Shown here: piece after piece, positions 8,164 to 10,762 of the stretch
Layout: every line of letters begins with the position of its first letter
Numbering within the stretch: position 1 is the first letter of the stretch
Origin: Thermus kawarayensis JCM 12314
GTDB lineage: Bacteria; Deinococcota; Deinococci; Deinococcales; Thermaceae
Direction of reading: 5' to 3'
Assembly: GCA_001311545.1 (NCBI GenBank)
Contig: BBBL01000026.1
Location: 1 to 10,762 of the forward strand
Length of the DNA stretch: 10,762 nt
Position numbers and translations under genes: made by a program
Notes under the pieces: model-generated
The model's input: only the letters and a program-made list of their open reading frames with translations
The model's database searches: none
What the model was told of the DNA's origin: nothing

Positions 8164-8990
8164 CTATCCCTTAAACCCGGAGAAGATCTCCGGGTTTTGC
8201 AGGCGCTTCTGGAAGAACAGGTAGACCAACACGGGGGGCAGGGCCATGAGGGTGGTGCCCGCCATCAGGAGGGGGATGTGCACGGCGTAGTGGTTCTGCA
8301 CCGCCAGGAGGGCCACGGGAAGCACCATGCGCTCCGGGGAGGAGAGAACCACGCTGGGCCAGATGAAGGCCTGCCAGTGGGCGAGAAAGAGGAGGATCCA
8401 CAAGACCACCAGGGCCCCCCGGGACAGGGGCAGGACCACGCGGACCAGGGCGGTGAGGGGGGTGCCCCCGTCCACCAGCACGCTCTTCTCGAGGCTCCTG
8501 GGAAACGTCTTCAGATACTGGACCAAAACGTAGACGGCGTAGCCGCTGGTGAGGCTCGGAAGGATGTACCCCGCGAAGGTGTCCACGAGCCCCATGGCCC
8601 GCACCAGGAGGAAGGTGGGGATGAGGGTGATCTGCCAGGGGAGGAGCATGGAGAGGATGTGCGCTGGAAGAGCCACTCCCGCCCCCGGAAGCTGAGCCTG
8701 GAGAGGGCGTAAGCCGCCAAGGAGGCCAGGACCAGGTTGCTGGTGGCCAAAAGCGCCGAGGTCCAGAGGCTGTTCCAGAGGGCCCGCCCCAAGGGGACGG
8801 CGGAGAAGAGGCTCTTGTAGTTGTCCAGGGTCCAGCCCTGGGGCCAGAGGGAGGGGGGCCACTGGTAGGCCTCCTCGGGGGTCTTGAAGCCCGTGAGAAC
8901 CATCCACAAAAAGGGGTAGAGGACCCCCAGGCTCAAGAGGCCGAGGAGGAGGGCGAGCCCCACCTGCTGAAGACGCTCACGCTTCCGCAT
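8164..8990 (-). CDS. Sugar ABC transporter permease (MalG/UgpE type)
   Basis: Inner-membrane permease subunit. The reconstructed length is 275 residues, standard for this type. It has an N-terminal membrane segment (VGLALLLGLLSLGVLYPFLW), the characteristic periplasmic stretch LTGFKTPEEA and TLDNYKSLF, the helix SNLVLASLAAYALSRLSF, and LPWQITLIPTFLLV. The EAA-type loop that docks the ATPase is EKSVLVDGGTPLTALVRVVL (168-187) followed by PL, and the C-terminus FSGFKG is the usual short tail. The ATG at 8990 lies within the upstream gene (14-base overlap) with AGGAGG 7 bases before it. One base is lost near 8666, where TTCCAG would continue GCGCAC to give FQAHILSML. It pairs with the permease encoded just upstream. 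Confidence 0.9.
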
Positions 8991-9804
8991 CCACCAGCCT
9001 CCTCTCCAGGCGCCTCTGGATTAGGACCAGGAAGAAGAGCCCCAGGGCCAGCACCCAGGCCATGGCCGTGGCGTAGCCATGCGGAAGTAGCGGAAGGCGG
9101 TGGTGTAGATGTAGTAGGCCAGGGTGGTGGAGGCGTCCCCCGGCCCGCCCCGGGTCATAAAGAGGACCGCCTCAAAGAGCTGCACGCTGGCCATGAGGGA
9201 GAGCACCGTCACCAGCCCCACGATGGGGAGGACGCCGGGCAGGGTGATGTGGAGAAAGCTGGCCCAGGGCCCGGCCCCATCCACCGCCGCCGCCTCGTAG
9301 AGCTCCCGGGGGAGCCGGGAGAGGGCCGCCAGGTAGAAGAGGATGGCGCTCCCCATCCCCTGCCAGGTGCTGAAGACGGCCAGGGTGGGGAGCACGGTCT
9401 CCGGCCGGTTCAAGGGGTTGAAAGGGAAGAGGCCCACGAGGGCCTGGACCAAGAGGGCGGTGGCCACCACCCCGGTGACCAGGAAGGTAGAAGACCACGC
9501 GGAAGAAGGAGGCCCAGAAGCCCTTGAGGTTGTGGAGGGCCAGGGCGATGGCCAAGGGCAGGGTGACCCCCAGGGGAACAGCCAGGAGGGCGTAGGTGAG
9601 GGTCTGGCGGAGGTAGCGGTGGAAGCGCTCGTCCTGGAGGAGGGCGGCGTAGTTGGCTAGCCCCACCCACTCCGGCGTGGACAGACCGGTCCAGGAGGTG
9701 AGGGAGAGGAAGAGGCTGGCCCCCACCGGGACCAGGGCGAAGACCGCCACCACCAGGGTGGAGGGGAGGGCGAGGAGGAGGCCAGAGGGGGTCCTGCCGT
9801 GCAT
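8977..9804 (-). CDS. Sugar ABC transporter permease (MalF/UgpA type)
   Basis: Partner inner-membrane permease of 275 residues, slightly shorter than the usual 290-310. The first helix is SGLLLALPSTLVVAVFALVP, followed by the family's SLFLSLTSWTGL and VGLANYAALLQDERF. The EAA loop YEAAAVDGAGPWASFLHITL (169-188) is followed by PG, and then LFEAVLFMTRGGPGDASTTL and YYIYTTAF, both typical of sugar permeases of this type. Two frame changes cancel out. One base is gained near 9488 (LPVTGVVATALL is restored) and one G is lost near 9076 (FRMGYATAMAWVLAL is restored), so the true end is the TGA at 8979-8977 and not the earlier apparent stop near 9021. ATG 9804 is the first gene of the operon. Its ribosome site is weak (AGGG, 6 bases upstream) and lies inside an inverted repeat. 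Confidence 0.88.
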
Positions 9805-9818
9805 GGCTAGCCCTAGCC
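9805..9818. promoter_or_regulatory. Inverted repeat directly before first permease start
   Basis: GGCTAG-CC-CTAGCC is a perfect 6-bp inverted repeat with a 2-base centre, touching the start codon at 9804 and covering its weak ribosome site. A protein bound here, or an RNA fold, could control translation or transcription of the sugar operon. No regulator gene is visible in the window, so the role is inferred. Confidence 0.35.
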
Positions 9819-9820
9819 TA

Positions 9821-9835
9821 CCCTCCCAGGGAGGG
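9821..9835. promoter_or_regulatory. CCCTCCC-A-GGGAGGG palindrome upstream of sugar operon
   Basis: A perfect 7-bp inverted repeat around one central base, two bases from the preceding palindrome. The one-base centre is too tight for an RNA hairpin loop, so if functional it is more likely a dimer-binding DNA site. The low complexity of GC-rich intergenic DNA makes chance a real alternative. Confidence 0.3.
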
Positions 9836-9852
9836 GGAGCGGGGGCTAGTGA

Positions 9853-9875
9853 GCGCGAAAAGGGGTAAAACGCGC
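9853..9875. repeat. Intergenic GCGC-flanked motif, copy 1
   Basis: GCGCGAAAAGGGGTAAAACG followed by CGC. The ends GCGCG and CGCGC form an inverted repeat around an A-rich core. A closely similar element lies at 10524-10545. This copy is about 50-70 bases upstream of the first permease start, just after the terminator of the preceding gene. Confidence 0.45.
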
Positions 9876-9903
9876 AAAAACGGGGCGGCCTGTGGGCCGC
9901 CCC
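9876..9903 (-). terminator. Intrinsic terminator of the small secreted protein gene
   Basis: On the minus strand GGGGCGGCC pairs with GGCCGCCCC around a CACA loop (a perfect 9-bp GC stem), followed by G and TTTTT. It begins 13 bases after the stop of the upstream gene. This is the clearest transcription end in the window and separates that gene from the sugar operon. Confidence 0.88.
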
Positions 9904-9916
9904 GGGCCCGAGGGGG

Positions 9917-10450
9917 TTACTGGGCCATGATGGTGAAGGTCACGGTGGCCGAGTAGGTTCCCACGGCGGGCGAGGAGCTGAAGACCAGCTTCAGTTTCGG
10001 AGCGATGGCGTACTTGCCGTTCTGGATGCCCACCACCACGTCCTGGTCGGTGGTGCCCAGGGTCAGGGCGCTCCCGGTGAAGGCCCAGGTGCCGGGGGTA
10101 GTACCGGAACCCCAATCCGGCGGAGTGAAGGGGTTTGGGTACGACTCCTGTTTCTCCAGCACCACAGAGAGGATGGGGCTGGTGGTGGTGGCGCTGGCCA
10201 CCAGCTTGCGGTTGGTGGCGTAGTTGGTGGAGTAGATGACGGTGGGGTACCAGGCGCAGAAGCGGTCAGCGGAGGAGCAGTAGGTGGTGTTGCTGTAGTC
10301 CACGGTGAGGGGAGCCGTGCCGGTGTCAATCTGCACGCTCTCCGTACCCGACACCGTCACCGTGAAGGTCTTGCTGTCCGTGGCGTCGGCCAGGGCCAGG
10401 CCCAGGGCCACGCCCACCAGGCCAGGAGCCGAAGAAGCCTTTTCCGCATA
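9917..10450 (-). CDS. Small secreted beta-rich protein of unknown function
   Basis: 177 residues, open from ATG 10450, which has AGGAGG 5 bases upstream. The leader reads MRKKASSAPGLVGVALGLAL followed by AD, an acceptable but slightly odd signal peptide. One A less and one G more would give MRKRLLRLLGLVGVALGLAL, a more classical leader, so a compensating pair of read errors is possible. The mature protein is rich in Thr, Ser and Val with alternating strands: SKTFTVTVSGTESVQIDTG, ATNRKLVASATTTSPILSVV, and the last strand VGTYSATVTFTIMAQ. Two cysteines about seven residues apart (TTYCSSADRFCAW) may form a disulfide. The pattern recalls surface or pilus-like beta-sandwich subunits, but no family is recognised. 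A strong terminator follows, so it is not part of the sugar operon. Confidence 0.75.
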   Translation of the reverse strand, partial: YAEKASSAPGLVGVALGLALADATDSKTFTVTVSGTESVQIDTGTAPLTVDYSNTTYCSSADRFCAWYPTVIYSTNYATNRKLVASATTTSPILSVVLEKQESYPNPFTPPDWGSGTTPGTWAFTGSALTLGTTDQDVVVGIQNGKYAIAPKLKLVFSSSPAVGTYSATVTFTIMAQ

Positions 10451-10548
10451 AGCACCTCCTATTTGGGGTTTTTCCCCAGGGCTAACCTAACCCCTTTCCC
10501 GCAAGGGGCGCAACCCCCCCATCGCGCGAAAGGGGCGTAAAGCGCACT
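10451..10548. other. Gap between the two secreted beta-rich protein genes
   Basis: 98 bases holding GGGGAAAAACCCC (10466-10478, minus strand), a 4-bp hairpin just before the ribosome site at 10456-10461, and the second copy of the GCGC-flanked motif. A TTGCGC / TTAGGT pair 17 bases apart (minus strand, 10513 to about 10485) is the only promoter-like arrangement, and it is weak. Confidence 0.35.
10524..10545. repeat. Intergenic GCGC-flanked motif, copy 2
   Basis: GCGCGAAAGGGGCGTAAAGC followed by GC. It differs from the copy at 9853-9875 by a few one- or two-base gaps but keeps the order GCGCG, A-run, GGGG, TAAA, GCGC. It starts within a few bases of the upstream gene's stop and about 75-95 bases before the next start, much like copy 1. 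Confidence 0.45.
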
Positions 10549-10762
10549 TCACTGGGAGAGGATCACCGCCGTCACCTGGAGGAAGTAGTAGCCGGGGGGG
10601 AGAGCCCGGAGGCCCTGGCCTCCAGCTCCAGGGTAAGGGGGAGACTGGCCCGCACGGACCCCACCCCCTGGAGGAGGGTCTGGAAGCCCGGGGACCACCG
10701 GGTCCGGCCGCTCACCCCCAGGGTCCCGGGGCCGGAGCCCTGCAGGACCTGGGGGATCCCCG
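10549..10762 (-). CDS. C-terminal part of a secreted-type beta-rich protein (partial)
   Basis: Only the last 70 or so residues are in the window; the start lies beyond 10762. The readable part is GVSGRTRWSPGFQTLLQGVG, then SVRASLPLTLELEARASGL, then PPGYYFLQVTAVILSQ and a TGA at 10551-10549. The alternating hydrophobic pattern indicates beta strands. The final strand resembles that of the next gene (VGTYSATVTFTIMAQ), which hints at related or partner proteins. The two readable halves are in different frames; a run of seven C (10594-10600) that should be eight would join them. Read literally, the upstream frame would instead stop at a TGA about 25 bases earlier. No family is recognised. Confidence 0.55.
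   Translation of the reverse strand, partial: GDPPGPAGLRPRDPGGERPDPVVPGLPDPPPGGGVRAGQSPPYPGAGGQGLRALPPGYYFLQVTAVILSQ

Noticed and set aside
1..10762. CRISPR arrays, tRNA or rRNA genes, insertion sequences
   Set aside because: No regularly spaced repeats, cloverleaf-type sequence, rRNA-like stretch, transposase or flanking terminal repeats were seen on reading the window.

Overview
The window is very GC-rich and strongly biased toward G/C-ending codons. It has AGGAGG ribosome sites, GTG starts and tightly packed genes, which suggests a Thermus-like member of the Deinococcota (inference from composition and protein style; no marker gene is present). All twelve genes I can support lie on the minus strand, so transcription runs from high to low coordinates. 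The long plus-strand reading frames are antisense shadows.

Layout in transcription order. (1) Positions 10762-9917: the tail of one secreted beta-rich protein and a complete small one, closed by a clear intrinsic terminator at 9876-9903. (2) Positions 9804-2916: a six-gene sugar-uptake and processing operon. It encodes two ABC permeases, a secreted CBM9-like plus GH114/TM1410-like glycosidase, a periplasmic sugar-binding protein, a Gfo/Idh/MocA-family NAD(P)-dependent enzyme and a GH4 NAD-dependent glycosidase. No ABC ATPase is encoded here. (3) Positions 2727-1: four overlapping genes for cell-envelope proteins of unknown function: a small secreted protein, a secreted YbjN-like protein, a membrane protein and a larger exported protein cut by the window edge.

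How the genes fit together: the exported CBM9/GH114-like enzyme would cut a polysaccharide outside the cytoplasm, the binding protein and two permeases would import the fragments, and the two nucleotide-dependent enzymes would process them inside. The substrate is not known. A galactosamine- or uronate-containing glycan is a hypothesis from the enzyme families only.

A major caveat is that ten of the twelve genes are interrupted by single-base frame changes, about 21 in total and mostly lost or gained bases in G or C runs. The protein families continue intact across every break, so I read these as sequencing or assembly errors and annotate each gene as one CDS spanning its breaks. Residue numbers refer to the reconstructed proteins.
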